64,000 nt of DNA, taken from positions 24,959-88,958 of the forward strand of contig MFNF01000043.1 in the NCBI GenBank assembly GCA_001783715.1. Reading direction: 5' to 3'. Of the stretch, positions 43,862 through 53,325 are shown piece by piece. How positions within the stretch are numbered: the first letter of the stretch is position 1; every line of letters starts with the position of its first letter. Source of the stretch: Candidatus Lambdaproteobacteria bacterium RIFOXYD2_FULL_56_26 (GTDB taxonomy: Bacteria; SAR324; XYD2-FULL-50-16). The notes below the pieces were generated by a model. The model was not told the DNA's origin. It was given only the letters and a program-made list of their open reading frames with translations, and did no database searches. The translations under genes and the position numbers were made by a program.

Positions 43862-44700
43862 GCGCCTTTGGCACTGGGGGCTCGGGTTTGCCGGCGTTTG
43901 GATTCCTGCCGTTTGATGCGTTTTTGGATCTGTTCCCTGCTCAGTCCGTCTTTTTGGAACTGGATCAACTGGTGCAGACGGGTGATACCCTTTTCTTCCA
44001 GTTCCTTGATGAACTCGCCCAAAAAGTACCGGGTCGCCAAGACATCGGGCATCGCCCGGTGCCGGTCTTCCGACTCGTAGCCAAAGTGTTTGGACAACCC
44101 GGTCACCCCGCAAGCCTTGAGTTCGGGGAGCAGCTTCTTGGCAATGGCAAAGGTGCAGATCGGGACCCGCTTTTTCATTGGCTCCAGGCCCAGCCGTTTG
44201 ATTTCCGCCTGGATAAAATAAAAATCAAACGGGGCGTTGTGGGCCACAAAAACTGCGTCCCCCACAAATTCCAAGAACTGGGGCATGACCTCTTCGATCA
44301 GGGGGGCCGTTTCCACGTCCTGGTTGCTGATCCCGGTCAGCTGGGTGATGTGCCTGCTGATCCGCCGGTGGGGGTTTACCAGGGCCTCGAACCGGCCCAG
44401 TTCCTTGTCTCCCTTGATCTTGACCGCCGCCAGATCGATGATCCGGTCGGTCCCGCGGATCGAACCGGTGGTCTCGATGTCGGTGATCACAAAGGAGGTT
44501 TCGGTCAGGGGCAGATCCTCAATCAGGTCTTCAAGCGCCGTAGCCGCCCACTGTTCCTGGGGCAGGGCGCAAAACCTGGGGTCCTGGCCCATTTGCTCCA
44601 AGGTCTCTTCCTTGACCTTGAGGCCCAGAAACTTGGCGATTTGGTTTTGGGTCAGAGGCTTTTCGTGCCGGAAAAGCAGTTGAAAAATTGAGTCGATCAA
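43858..44700 (-). CDS. DEDDh 3'-5' exonuclease, DnaQ/epsilon-like
   Basis: A 280-residue exonuclease. The DEDDh residues are in VITDIETTGS (Asp, Glu), HNAPFDFYF (Asp) and HRAMPDVLAT (His, Asp). The fold matches the DnaQ/PolC proofreading exonuclease. An N-terminal helical region of about 80 residues and a basic C-terminal tail (KRIKRQESKRRQTR) frame the domain and may bind nucleic acid or partners. It is the first gene of an operon with the GspE-type ATPase (4-base overlap) and the degenerate cyclase. A repair or RNA-trimming role is inferred. Confidence 0.88.
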   Translation of the reverse strand: MIDSIFQLLFRHEKPLTQNQIAKFLGLKVKEETLEQMGQDPRFCALPQEQWAATALEDLIEDLPLTETSFVITDIETTGSIRGTDRIIDLAAVKIKGDKELGRFEALVNPHRRISRHITQLTGISNQDVETAPLIEEVMPQFLEFVGDAVFVAHNAPFDFYFIQAEIKRLGLEPMKKRVPICTFAIAKKLLPELKACGVTGLSKHFGYESEDRHRAMPDVLATRYFLGEFIKELEEKGITRLHQLIQFQKDGLSREQIQKRIKRQESKRRQTRAPSAKGA

Positions 44701-44727
44701 GGTAAATTCCCTTATGCCAAGTCCGCA

Positions 44728-44756
44728 AATTTAAGGCGGTGGATCCCGAAGTCCAA
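44728..44756 (-). promoter_or_regulatory. Possible promoter of exonuclease-gspE operon
   Basis: On the minus strand TTGGAC, a 17-base spacer and TAAATT, about 30 bases before the exonuclease ATG. Moderate match by eye only. Confidence 0.35.
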
Positions 44757-44984
44757 GGCTAGCAACTTGGACTCACCTTGCCTAGCCCCAATTTCCCGGC
44801 GGGGATAGACCCGCCTCGCCTTGCACAGAGCCAAGGGAGGCCGGTTTCGTCCCTAGGTTCGGGTGGGGATTCGGCTTTGGGCCGGTGGTCCTTGGTGTTG
44901 TTGGTGTTTTCTTTTTACCCCAGTGATTTGACCTCTATTTTTGTTTGTACCGCCCCCTATCGGTTTTGCCCCTCAAGGCCCTCC

Positions 44985-47336
44985 ATGTTGACCAAACTTA
45001 GGCAAACCGGCCTGCTTTCTCCAACGCTCTTGCCGCTGGGGCTGCTTTACCTGGGTTTTAACCTTGGCTACAGTTTCACCTTTTACCATGTCAACAGCTA
45101 CAAACTGCTGGTCGGCCTCTTGGGGGCCTTGGCTCTGGTGGTTTGGTTCGAGGGCCGCAAACAAAAGGCGGACGGTCCGCTGTGGCCCCAAGGGCTGTTT
45201 TTTGTATTGGCCCTGCCGGTGCTGGTCACCCTGCCCGGAGCCTTGGTGGGCGGGTTTGCGGAAAACTACAACTTTGCCTATGAGCTGGGAACCGGCTTGG
45301 TCCTGTGGTTGTGGGGCTATTACGCCTTCCAGGGAATGGCCAGGGCCAAACCGCTGGCCGACTGGACCGGTTGGCTGGGAGTGAGCCTCTTGTGGGTCGG
45401 ACTTTGGGCCTTGGGCCAAGGGATGGGGATCTTGGATTCGCCAAACCTGCTGGCCGGAGAGGTCAAGGCCAGCTTTGGGCACCGAAATTATTTTGCCAGC
45501 TACCTGATCCAAATGTTGCCGCTCTTTTTGGTCTTGGGGCTCCCGGCGGAGGGGGAGGCCTGGGTCACCAAGGGGCGACCATGGTTTGTCGGCCTGTTTC
45601 TGCTCGGTGGCCTTTCCTTGTGGTTGACCCAGTCTCGGGCGGCGATTGTGACCTTTGGGTTGGTGGCCTTTTTGTTGGCCTTGGGGTTTGTGCTGCGGTT
45701 GACCTCCAAAAAGGTCAAAAAGAAGCTTTTGCTGCTGCTGGTCGGGCTTGCCCTTTTGGGCGGCGCTGCGGCGGCGACCTACGTTTCCCGCCTGACCCCC
45801 GACCCGGTTTACGGCTCTCGGTTTGAACAGCTGTTTTCCAAACGAGCCTGGATCGGCCGGATCATCCCTTGGCAAGCGGCCACCAATGCGGTCCTGGCGG
45901 CTCCGGTCTGGGGGCATGGGCTGGGCAGCAGCTACAATCTCTTTTTTACCTACGTGGACCCAAAAACCCGGCTGTACCACCCGGAACGGAGCTACAACCA
46001 TGCCCACTCGGAGCCGCTGGAGTTCCTGGAGGAGGCGGGGCTGTTGGGGCTTTTAGCCTACGGGTTGATGTTATTTTGGTTGGGTCGGGCCTTTTGGCGC
46101 ACCTTCTTGGGTGCTACGGACCTGGGGACACAAAAACTGGCCTTGGGGCTGGGGGGCGGACTCTTGGCCTTTGTGCTCCACGGAGTGGTGGAGGTGGCTC
46201 CCCGGATGATCGTTGCCGAACTGCCCTTTGCCTTGGGGGCCGCCGCCTTGTTGGCCTTGGAGGCCCAGGTGGCCGGTCCAGCCCCCGCTTCGGCGCTCCG
46301 GGCCAAAGCCCTGCCTTGGGTCAACCTCGCCTTGTGGGGGCTGGCCGCCTTGCTGCTGTTGCCTTGGCTGGCCAAACAAAATGCCTATTACAACCTGCTC
46401 AACCTGCCCGAAACTCCGGGCAAAGCCCAAGAGATGGAAGAGCTGGTCAAAAGCTCCAACGACATTTATACCCTGGATGACCTTCTGCACCTGGAAGCCA
46501 AACTGGGCCGGTTGGAGCAGATGAAACCGGTGATGGACCGCCTGGAGGCCCTGATCCCCAACTACCGGGACCTGAATTACCAAAAGGCCGTCTGGGCCTC
46601 CTTGTCCGGGGACTTGAGTCTGGCCAAGCAACTGGCTTTGGAGGGACAAAAGCGGGACCGGTATTACTTGCCCAACCTGCGGCTTTTGATGAGTTTGGCG
46701 CTGGAAAGCAACGACTTTGAAGGCTTTGCCACCCAGTTCGGCTTGACCACCCGATTTTTGTTGTTCCAGAACTTTGTGATCATCGCCTTTGAGGAGGAAG
46801 CGGCCCCGATCCTGCTGCGGCCCACCTCCTTTGGGGTCGAGCTGGCCCAAAGTCCCGAAGGGATCAGGATCAAAATCGACCCGCTGTGGCTGCGCCAGTT
46901 TTTTGACCAAGCCAGGGCCTTGCGTGCTGCACCTCCGGGGCCGATGGAACGTTCGGAGTTGATGAACCGGATTGCCCGGCAGGTGTCACTGAACCCCTTC
47001 TTTCACATCGAGATCAAGGAACCTTACCTGATTGACGAGCCCCAGATTTATCTCCTCTTGGACCGTTACAAAACCGCCAACCAAGAGCTGGCACAGCAGG
47101 AAGACTACCTTCGGTTCAGCCTGAACAAGGAACTGGAACAGGCAGGCCCCCAAGAACGGGGGCAGATCGAACGGCAGTACCAAGAAAAGTTCAGACAAGC
47201 CCAGTCGGAGAGCCAAAACCAGATCCACAAGCTGGAAACCCAGCTGGAACAAAAAACCCTCTTCCGGCATTTTCTCAACAAACATCGTTTTGCCGCTGCG
47301 TGGCTTTCGGAAATCCAGCAGCTTTATTTCCCCTGA
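44985..47336 (+). CDS. Wzy-type O-antigen polymerase/ligase with C-terminal helical domain
   Basis: A 783-residue protein with about eleven TM segments in its first 520 residues and the family loop NHAHSEPLEFLEEAGLLG (about 338-355), typical of Wzy_C/O-antigen ligase proteins that join polysaccharide to lipid A-core or polymerise it. The remaining 270 residues are soluble and helical, ending in a Gln/Glu-rich coiled coil (about 700-765). The ATG at 44985 has AAGG nearby; earlier in-frame starts lack a ribosome-binding site. A similar TPR-like tail is known in some family members such as PilO/PglL-type ligases. The glycan substrate is unknown. Confidence 0.8.
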   Translation: MLTKLRQTGLLSPTLLPLGLLYLGFNLGYSFTFYHVNSYKLLVGLLGALALVVWFEGRKQKADGPLWPQGLFFVLALPVLVTLPGALVGGFAENYNFAYELGTGLVLWLWGYYAFQGMARAKPLADWTGWLGVSLLWVGLWALGQGMGILDSPNLLAGEVKASFGHRNYFASYLIQMLPLFLVLGLPAEGEAWVTKGRPWFVGLFLLGGLSLWLTQSRAAIVTFGLVAFLLALGFVLRLTSKKVKKKLLLLLVGLALLGGAAAATYVSRLTPDPVYGSRFEQLFSKRAWIGRIIPWQAATNAVLAAPVWGHGLGSSYNLFFTYVDPKTRLYHPERSYNHAHSEPLEFLEEAGLLGLLAYGLMLFWLGRAFWRTFLGATDLGTQKLALGLGGGLLAFVLHGVVEVAPRMIVAELPFALGAAALLALEAQVAGPAPASALRAKALPWVNLALWGLAALLLLPWLAKQNAYYNLLNLPETPGKAQEMEELVKSSNDIYTLDDLLHLEAKLGRLEQMKPVMDRLEALIPNYRDLNYQKAVWASLSGDLSLAKQLALEGQKRDRYYLPNLRLLMSLALESNDFEGFATQFGLTTRFLLFQNFVIIAFEEEAAPILLRPTSFGVELAQSPEGIRIKIDPLWLRQFFDQARALRAAPPGPMERSELMNRIARQVSLNPFFHIEIKEPYLIDEPQIYLLLDRYKTANQELAQQEDYLRFSLNKELEQAGPQERGQIERQYQEKFRQAQSESQNQIHKLETQLEQKTLFRHFLNKHRFAAAWLSEIQQLYFP

Positions 47337-47357
47337 AACAACCAGAAAAAGACCAAA

Positions 47358-48203
47358 GTGAACCTAACCGAAAAATTTGCCCAGATTCGTGAAGCCCAAG
47401 GTTTTGGCGGTGCCGCCAGTTATGCCAAGTTTTGCACGCCCTTGCTTGAAGCGCTCGACCAAGCCAAAATGCCCCTTTTGATGGGCCTTTCGGGAGCCCA
47501 AGGGAGCGGTAAAACCAACTTGGCCCAGGCCCTGTCTCGGCTGTTGATGGCCGAACGGGGGTTGAGGGTGCTGGTACTGTCCTTGGACGACTTTTACCTG
47601 ACCCAAACCGAACGCAAGACCTTGGGCCAGGAGGTCCACCCTTTGGCCGCCACCAGGGGCGTGCCGGGGACCCATGATCTGGTTTTGTTGCAGGCGGCCA
47701 TTCACGCAGCCTTGGGCGGGGGGCCGGTGGTGGTGCCTCGGTTCGACAAAAGTAAGGATGACCGGGCTGGGTTCACCGAACTCAAGGGCCCCTTCGACCT
47801 AGTGATCTTTGAAGGCTGGTGCTTAGGAGCCAAGCCCCAAGGGATGCCTCGGAAACCGATCAACGCCCTGGAGGCCCAGGAGGACTCACAAGGGGTTTGG
47901 CGCAGCTGGGTGGAAGCCCGACTGGAAGCCTACCAACCGCTCTTTTCCCAAGTGGGCCTTTGGGCCTTTTTGGCCGCCCCGGATTGGCCGATCGTCGCCA
48001 AGTGGAGAAAGGCCCAGGAAATGGACCTGAAAAAAGCGGGCCGTGCGGCACCGATGTTGGAGCCAGGGGTTTTGGACCGGTTTATGATGTTTTACCAAGG
48101 GATCAGTCTGAGGTTGCTCGAACAGATGCCCCAACAGGCAGACTGGTGCGGTTTTTTGGATGCCGACCAGCGGATCGTTTCGATCCGAACCGGTTTTAAA
48201 TAA
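47358..48203 (+). CDS. P-loop kinase, D-glycerate 3-kinase-like
   Basis: A 281-residue P-loop kinase. Walker A is GAQGSGKT (46-53); SLDDFYLTQTE and VIFEGWCLGA supply the catalytic Asp and Glu, as in GLYK/YGR205W-type kinases. Plants and cyanobacteria use such enzymes to make 3-phosphoglycerate from D-glycerate. The start is GTG at 47358. It begins 21 bases after the Wzy-type gene and 24 bases before the phosphoglycerate-type phosphatase. The two small-metabolite genes may work together on glycerate or its glycosides. Confidence 0.8.
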   Translation: MNLTEKFAQIREAQGFGGAASYAKFCTPLLEALDQAKMPLLMGLSGAQGSGKTNLAQALSRLLMAERGLRVLVLSLDDFYLTQTERKTLGQEVHPLAATRGVPGTHDLVLLQAAIHAALGGGPVVVPRFDKSKDDRAGFTELKGPFDLVIFEGWCLGAKPQGMPRKPINALEAQEDSQGVWRSWVEARLEAYQPLFSQVGLWAFLAAPDWPIVAKWRKAQEMDLKKAGRAAPMLEPGVLDRFMMFYQGISLRLLEQMPQQADWCGFLDADQRIVSIRTGFK

Positions 48204-48227
48204 CTAACTTTTTAGGGGGTGGCACCG

Positions 48228-49061
48228 GTGAGCTTGAATCCAACAGAAAGACTTTTGTTTTACTCCGACTTGGATGCGACCCTGCTTGAAGCCCGAACCG
48301 GCAGCTTCGAGGCCGCAAAGCCGATGATCAAAAAACTGGAGGCCTTGGGGATTCCCTTGATCCTCAATTCCTCCCGTACCGCTCCCGAGATGCTGCACCT
48401 ACGCCGGGAAATGAACAACCGGCATCCTTTTGCGGCCGAACATGGCGGAGCGGTTTGTACGCCGGTCGGCTATTTTGAGGGCCAAAAGATCCCCTTGGAC
48501 CACGAGGTCAAGATGGATTACCTGGGGCTGCACTACAAATCGATCCTGCACCACTTGATTGAACTCAAGGACCTGCACGACTTTTCTTTTTTGGGTTTTG
48601 ACGACATGTCCATCCCCGACTTGACTCGGGAAACCGGCCTTTCCTTGGAAGTGGCGATCCAAGCCAAGCACCGCCTCGCTTCCGAAGCGCTGGTGTGGCT
48701 GGACCGGGCGGAATTGCTGGACCACTTTAAGGCCACCTTGGCCGAGCGTGGGCTCCGTTTGGTCAAGGGGGGGCGCTTTTATTTTGTCATTTCCGAACGG
48801 GCCGACAAGGGTGGGGCGGTCACCTGGATCAATTTTAACTACCAAGCCCAAGACAAGTCCCGGCCCCTTAAAACCGTTGGTATTGGCGATGGTCCCAACG
48901 ATTTGGACCTGCTCAACCAGGTGGACCTGCCCGTAGTGGTGGCCCCCCCCAGGGGTTCCAGGCTGGCCTTCGACAAACCGGGGACGATATTTACCGAAAA
49001 ATCCGGCCCCGAAGGTTGGGCGGAAGGGGTCGAAAAAGCGCTGGCTCAATTGGGCTTGTAA
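48228..49061 (+). CDS. Mannosyl-3-phosphoglycerate-phosphatase-like HAD hydrolase
   Basis: A 277-residue HAD-IIB phosphatase. The nucleophile motif is SDLDATLL (DxDxT), motif II lies in LILNSSRT, and motif IV GIGDGPNDLDLL binds Mg. The cap domain and overall length match MpgP/GpgP, which dephosphorylate mannosyl- or glucosyl-3-phosphoglycerate to the compatible solute. No synthase gene is in the window. The GTG at 48228 is chosen because AGGGGG lies eight bases upstream; a GTG nine bases earlier is possible. Sugar preference cannot be told from sequence. Confidence 0.85.
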   Translation: MSLNPTERLLFYSDLDATLLEARTGSFEAAKPMIKKLEALGIPLILNSSRTAPEMLHLRREMNNRHPFAAEHGGAVCTPVGYFEGQKIPLDHEVKMDYLGLHYKSILHHLIELKDLHDFSFLGFDDMSIPDLTRETGLSLEVAIQAKHRLASEALVWLDRAELLDHFKATLAERGLRLVKGGRFYFVISERADKGGAVTWINFNYQAQDKSRPLKTVGIGDGPNDLDLLNQVDLPVVVAPPRGSRLAFDKPGTIFTEKSGPEGWAEGVEKALAQLGL

Positions 49062-49142
49062 GGTTTTAAACCCCCCTCCCCCTAGGGGTACCCCCTGAAG
49101 AGGCAGAAGACACGGAGCTTCATAGGAATATTTGAATAAATG

Positions 49143-49171
49143 TTGTAATCACAAAGGTTTTTATCTAAAAT
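49143..49171 (+). promoter_or_regulatory. Promoter of small protein gene at 49.2 kb
   Basis: TTGTAA, a 17-base spacer and TAAAAT lie about 70 bases upstream of the ATG at 49240 in a locally AT-rich stretch. The -10 matches 5 of 6 positions. Confidence 0.45.
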
Positions 49172-49239
49172 TACGGCGTGGTGCCTCTTGCAATATCACG
49201 GGAGGCATGACCGTTTAATCTTCTGTCAATTTATTTGCT

Positions 49240-49614
49240 ATGGACAACGAAACCTTCAAAAACCTGATTCCCACCGACTGGTTGGCCCCCTATTACAACG
49301 AATATCTTTCGTTGAACGAAAAAATCACCACCACCCTGATCCAAGTCACGGCCCACCAACGGCAGTGGGGCAAGACATTGCATCGGCCCCAGGACTTTGA
49401 GGAGTTCTTTGAGGCAGAAGCGGAGGTATTGGGGAAATCGGTGGAGGAGATCAAGGGATTTTTCCAGCAAATCGCCCAGACCAAGGCGAAGGAACAGGTC
49501 TTTGAAAAACACTACGGCCACTTGGTCCCCAAAGACGAAAAGGGCCACCCGAAAATCAACCGGAAGGCCCTCGACAGCATTCTTGGGCCGGATATGAAGT
49601 TTAAGACCGAGTAA
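49240..49614 (+). CDS. Hypothetical 124-residue protein
   Basis: A soluble, helical protein without a signal peptide. Aromatic residues cluster near the N-terminus (NLIPTDWLAPYYNEYLS), followed by charged helices (DFEEFFEAEAEVLGKSVEEIKGFF) and a Lys-rich end. No family is recognised. The ATG has no Shine-Dalgarno site, but a promoter-like sequence lies about 70 bases upstream, and codon use resembles neighbouring genes. It converges on metH. It might be a small regulator or partner protein; nothing more can be supported. Confidence 0.6.
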   Translation: MDNETFKNLIPTDWLAPYYNEYLSLNEKITTTLIQVTAHQRQWGKTLHRPQDFEEFFEAEAEVLGKSVEEIKGFFQQIAQTKAKEQVFEKHYGHLVPKDEKGHPKINRKALDSILGPDMKFKTE

Positions 49615-49694
49615 CTGCGCCCCAACGGGGGAACTTTGCCTTGGTCGGTTTTTGCTTCTTCCTGCCCACTTGAGCCCGATCCCCTGCCTCCAGA

Positions 49695-52600
49695 CTAGTG
49701 GTAACCTGCCTCGGGGTGGAAACAAACCACTGCCGCCGTGGTTCCGGTCGGGGAGAATTCAAACCCTTCGGTCAAACTCACCCCGATCTCTTGGGCCGCC
49801 AGGAGTTCAAAAATCGGCCGGTTCAGCTCGATTTTGGTCATCGCCGGGTAACCGGGAGAGTAGCGGCAGCTGCTTTTTGCCTCCAGTTGGGCTTCCAAAA
49901 GACGGTTCAGCTCCGAAGCCATGTCTTCGGCCACTCGGTCCGAGAGCCCCTGGAGCATCCAGGCGGATTCGCCGTCCTGGCCCTTGAGTTCGGCCAAGGC
50001 CGGTTCCACCTTGTTGCCGCTGGTCGCAAGCAAAAGGCCGATCCAGTCCAACCCTTGGGGGTTGAAGTAGTGGGCTACGTTGGTCTTGTCTTGCCCCCCT
50101 TGGCCGACAATGTCGTTGAAGGACAACCTAGCCGCTTCGGTCTTGCCGTCCGGTTGGTAAATCACCACCTCGTTGCCCAAGGACCGACAGGGGAAGAGGC
50201 CAAACCTCCCTTGCGGAGTGATCCAGCCTTGGGTCTCCGCTTTTTGGGACCAATGGTCCAACTGGGCCAAAAGCTCCGCCTCCCGGACCCCTTTTTTCTC
50301 CCAAGACCCTTTGCCGCCGTACTTCCAGTTGAGGGTAAAGAGCAGGGTTTTGTTGAGCTTTTCCTTGAACCGGGTCAAAGGAACGGTGAAGGTCCGGGGG
50401 CCGGTACAAAGGCCCAGGTCCACCGCCCCCGCTCTGGGGGCCACCGTTCGGAAAGAAAGGCTTTCCAGCTGGGCCGCCTGGGCTTGGGCCCGGCGGTGGC
50501 CCAGGTCCAGGGCCAACTCCATCCGTTCCAAGTTTTTTGCCAACAACGGTCCCCGCCGTTGGGGGTCGGACAGCTGACCCAGCAGGTTGACCCCGTCCAT
50601 CGCCGAAGCGCAGTAAAAGACGTTGGGTCGCATCTCGACGCTGTCCTCCCCGCCCGCCAGGGCGACCTGGGCGGCGTGGCGGAAGCTGACCGGGGCACCA
50701 CCGATCAAAAGGTCGATCTCTTCGGCCAGCCCTTGTTCTTCGAGCATTTTTGACAGGGCAATCATGTGGTTGCTGGTTTGGACCAACAAGGCGGAACAGC
50801 CGATGATCTTGGCCCCATGTTCCTTGGCGGCATCGATGAAGGCCTGCAAGGGCACCTGGACCCCCAGGTCGATCACTTGGTAACCGTAGTTTTCCATCAA
50901 GGTTTTAGTCAGGTCTTTGCCGATGCTATGGACATCCTGGTACACCGTCCCCAACACCACCTTGCCCTTGACCTGGATGGCCCCACTCTGGCCTTGCCGG
51001 GACTTGATGTACCCTTCCAAAAAGCCCATTACCTGTTTCATCACGTCCGCCGCCTTGAGCAGGTGGGGCAGGGACACCTCCCCTTGGGCAAAACCGGCAC
51101 CCAATTCTTCCATGGCTACCATCAGGTGGTCATTGATCAGCACCAACGGCTCCATGCCCCCTTGGATCACCTTGGCGCAGTCCTCCACGATTTTGTCCTG
51201 GTAGGGGTACACAAAGGGGCCGACCGTGACCTCGCCGCTGCTCCGTTCCTTGAAGCCTTCCTTGATCTTCAGGCAAATCGCCTGGGCGGGTTCAAAGTCC
51301 TCGTACTTGGGCTTGGCCTTGACCGGGCCGCCGGATTTGAGGGCGGCAATCTCTTCGAGCTTGGCGAAAGCCTCCATGTCCCGTTCCAGCACCACCTTGC
51401 GGCCCAACTCTCGGTCCACCGGGTCAAGGGACTCGACCGGGACGTAGTGGTGGGGGTTGACGATCGCTGCATCGAGACCCGCTTTTCTTGCTTCGGCCAA
51501 AAAGACCGAAGTCAAAACCTTACGCATATAAGGTTTTTTGGCCAACCCGTTGGTCAGGTTGCCCACCCCGATGGTGGTTTTGACCCCCGGATACAGGGCC
51601 TTGATCCCCGGAATGGCCCGGATCGATTCCAAGGCAAAGTTCATCCCCTCTTCCGATTCGGAACCGATGGGGAAGGCGTTGATGTCCACCAAAAATTGTT
51701 CCGGCTTTTGGCCGTGTTTTTGGATCGCCTTGTCCAAAATCTGTTTGGCTAGGTCGATCTTTTCGGCCTGGGTCACCGCCGGACCCTTGGGGCCGGTGGT
51801 CAGGGCGATGTACAAAGGCGCATGGGCCTTGGTCACCGCCAAGACCGCATCCACCTTGTCCAGGCCGGGGGCGTATTCTTCCATGGAAATGGAGTTGATG
51901 ATCGGCCGGCCCGGATAGGCCTCAATCGCTTGGCCCAGGGCCTCCACGTCAAAGCTGTCCAGACACATGGCCCCGGGGAAGTCCACCGACTGGGCCCGAA
52001 CCACCGCCACTAAGGTTTGGGCGGTGTTGACCTGGTTGGAATCCATACAAACATCGATGATCTCCAGCCCCAAGTCGCCCACCTGTTCCTTGACCACTTC
52101 CTCCAGGGATTCCTGGTCGATCGATCCTTCCCGTTCCACTGCGTCCCGGACCTTTTTGCTGCCCCGGACGTTGAGCCGCTCCCCGATGCGGATCAGGGAT
52201 TCGCTGGAATCCAAGGCAATCGCCTGTTGGGGGCCGGAGAGGTAAACCTGGGTGACCGGTTTTCTTGGGACTGGCGCTTTGCCTTGCAGCCGCTTGGCTA
52301 CCTCGGCAATGTGGCCGGGGCTGGTGCCACAACAGCCGCCGACGATGTTGACCCCCATCTGGTAAAAGGGCTCCACAAAGCGACCAAAGTCTTCTGGGCT
52401 CAACTTGAACACCGTCTTGCCCCCTTCGGAGACCGGCAGGCCAGCATTGGGGATCACCGAAATGGGGATCTTGGAATGGGCGACCAACTTTTCGACCGTT
52501 GGCCCCATCAGGTCGGGGCCGATGGAACAGTTGATCCCAAAGGCGGAGATGCCCACTTCCTGCAAGGTGGTCAAGGCAGCCACCACATCGGTATTAAAAA

Positions 52601-53294
52601 TCTGCATCTTGCTGAACTTGTCCACCGTCACCTGGGCGATGATTGCCAATTCCTTGCCCATTTCGGCCATTGCCTGTTTGGCCCCAAAAACGGCGGCCTT
52701 CAGCTCCAACATGTCTTGTTGGGTTTCAAACAGCAGCACATCCGCTCCCCCTTCGATCAGGCCTTTGACCTGGAGGCGGAAGTTGTCTTCGATCTGGGCA
52801 AAGGTCCCTTTGTGCAGGTCTGCGTGGGTCGGGGAAAGGACCCAGTTGCTGGGGCCGATACTACCCAAGACCAAAAGCGGCCTGCCATCGTAGCCGGAGC
52901 TGTTTTTGTATTCTGCCAAGGCTTCCTGGGCGAGTTTGGCTGCCTGCCGGTTCATCAGCAAGGTCAGTTCTTCCAGACCCAACCCGCCGATCTGGTGCCA
53001 CTCTTGGGGGAACTCCTTGAGGTCGAGCCCGGAAAAGTCGAACTCCGCCAAGCGCAGGGGGCTGGCCCCAAAGCTGTTGGTTTCCACCGCCATGGCCCCG
53101 GCCTCAAAGTAGGCCTTGTGCACCGCCTTGACCGCTTCGGGACGAGAAAAGACCAAAAGGTCCCCCAGCATCTGGTAGGCCTCTCCGCCATAAACCTCCG
53201 GCCCAAAATGGTAGTTCTGGATCATGGTGCCCATCGCCCCATCGATGATCAGCAACCGTTGGGCAAGGAGTTCGGCAAAGGCTTTAGGGGTCAT
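49695..53294 (-). CDS. metH: B12-dependent methionine synthase
   Basis: A 1199-residue full-length enzyme. Homocysteine domain (1-325) with zinc Cys in GINCSIG (about 256) and GGCCGTSPG (319-320); pterin domain (about 350-620) with RIGERLNVRGSKK and DVCMDSNQ-type motif; B12 domain (about 640-890) with DVHSIGKDL (about 788), whose His ligates cobalt; and C-terminal activation domain (about 950-1199). The usual DxHxxG reads DVHSIG. It transfers methyl from methyl-THF to homocysteine. The gene lies 31 bases after the nnrS stop on the same strand. Confidence 0.97.
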   Translation of the reverse strand: MTPKAFAELLAQRLLIIDGAMGTMIQNYHFGPEVYGGEAYQMLGDLLVFSRPEAVKAVHKAYFEAGAMAVETNSFGASPLRLAEFDFSGLDLKEFPQEWHQIGGLGLEELTLLMNRQAAKLAQEALAEYKNSSGYDGRPLLVLGSIGPSNWVLSPTHADLHKGTFAQIEDNFRLQVKGLIEGGADVLLFETQQDMLELKAAVFGAKQAMAEMGKELAIIAQVTVDKFSKMQIFNTDVVAALTTLQEVGISAFGINCSIGPDLMGPTVEKLVAHSKIPISVIPNAGLPVSEGGKTVFKLSPEDFGRFVEPFYQMGVNIVGGCCGTSPGHIAEVAKRLQGKAPVPRKPVTQVYLSGPQQAIALDSSESLIRIGERLNVRGSKKVRDAVEREGSIDQESLEEVVKEQVGDLGLEIIDVCMDSNQVNTAQTLVAVVRAQSVDFPGAMCLDSFDVEALGQAIEAYPGRPIINSISMEEYAPGLDKVDAVLAVTKAHAPLYIALTTGPKGPAVTQAEKIDLAKQILDKAIQKHGQKPEQFLVDINAFPIGSESEEGMNFALESIRAIPGIKALYPGVKTTIGVGNLTNGLAKKPYMRKVLTSVFLAEARKAGLDAAIVNPHHYVPVESLDPVDRELGRKVVLERDMEAFAKLEEIAALKSGGPVKAKPKYEDFEPAQAICLKIKEGFKERSSGEVTVGPFVYPYQDKIVEDCAKVIQGGMEPLVLINDHLMVAMEELGAGFAQGEVSLPHLLKAADVMKQVMGFLEGYIKSRQGQSGAIQVKGKVVLGTVYQDVHSIGKDLTKTLMENYGYQVIDLGVQVPLQAFIDAAKEHGAKIIGCSALLVQTSNHMIALSKMLEEQGLAEEIDLLIGGAPVSFRHAAQVALAGGEDSVEMRPNVFYCASAMDGVNLLGQLSDPQRRGPLLAKNLERMELALDLGHRRAQAQAAQLESLSFRTVAPRAGAVDLGLCTGPRTFTVPLTRFKEKLNKTLLFTLNWKYGGKGSWEKKGVREAELLAQLDHWSQKAETQGWITPQGRFGLFPCRSLGNEVVIYQPDGKTEAARLSFNDIVGQGGQDKTNVAHYFNPQGLDWIGLLLATSGNKVEPALAELKGQDGESAWMLQGLSDRVAEDMASELNRLLEAQLEAKSSCRYSPGYPAMTKIELNRPIFELLAAQEIGVSLTEGFEFSPTGTTAAVVCFHPEAGYH

Positions 53295-53325
53295 GGGACG
53301 CTCGGGAAAAGGAGAAGCAAAGGGC

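Noticed and set aside
49079-49094. Overlapping palindromes CCCCTAGGGG and GGGGTACCCC after the HAD phosphatase
   Set aside because: Possibly a terminator or chance in a G/C-rich spacer; no T tract and no partner structure, so not called as a feature.
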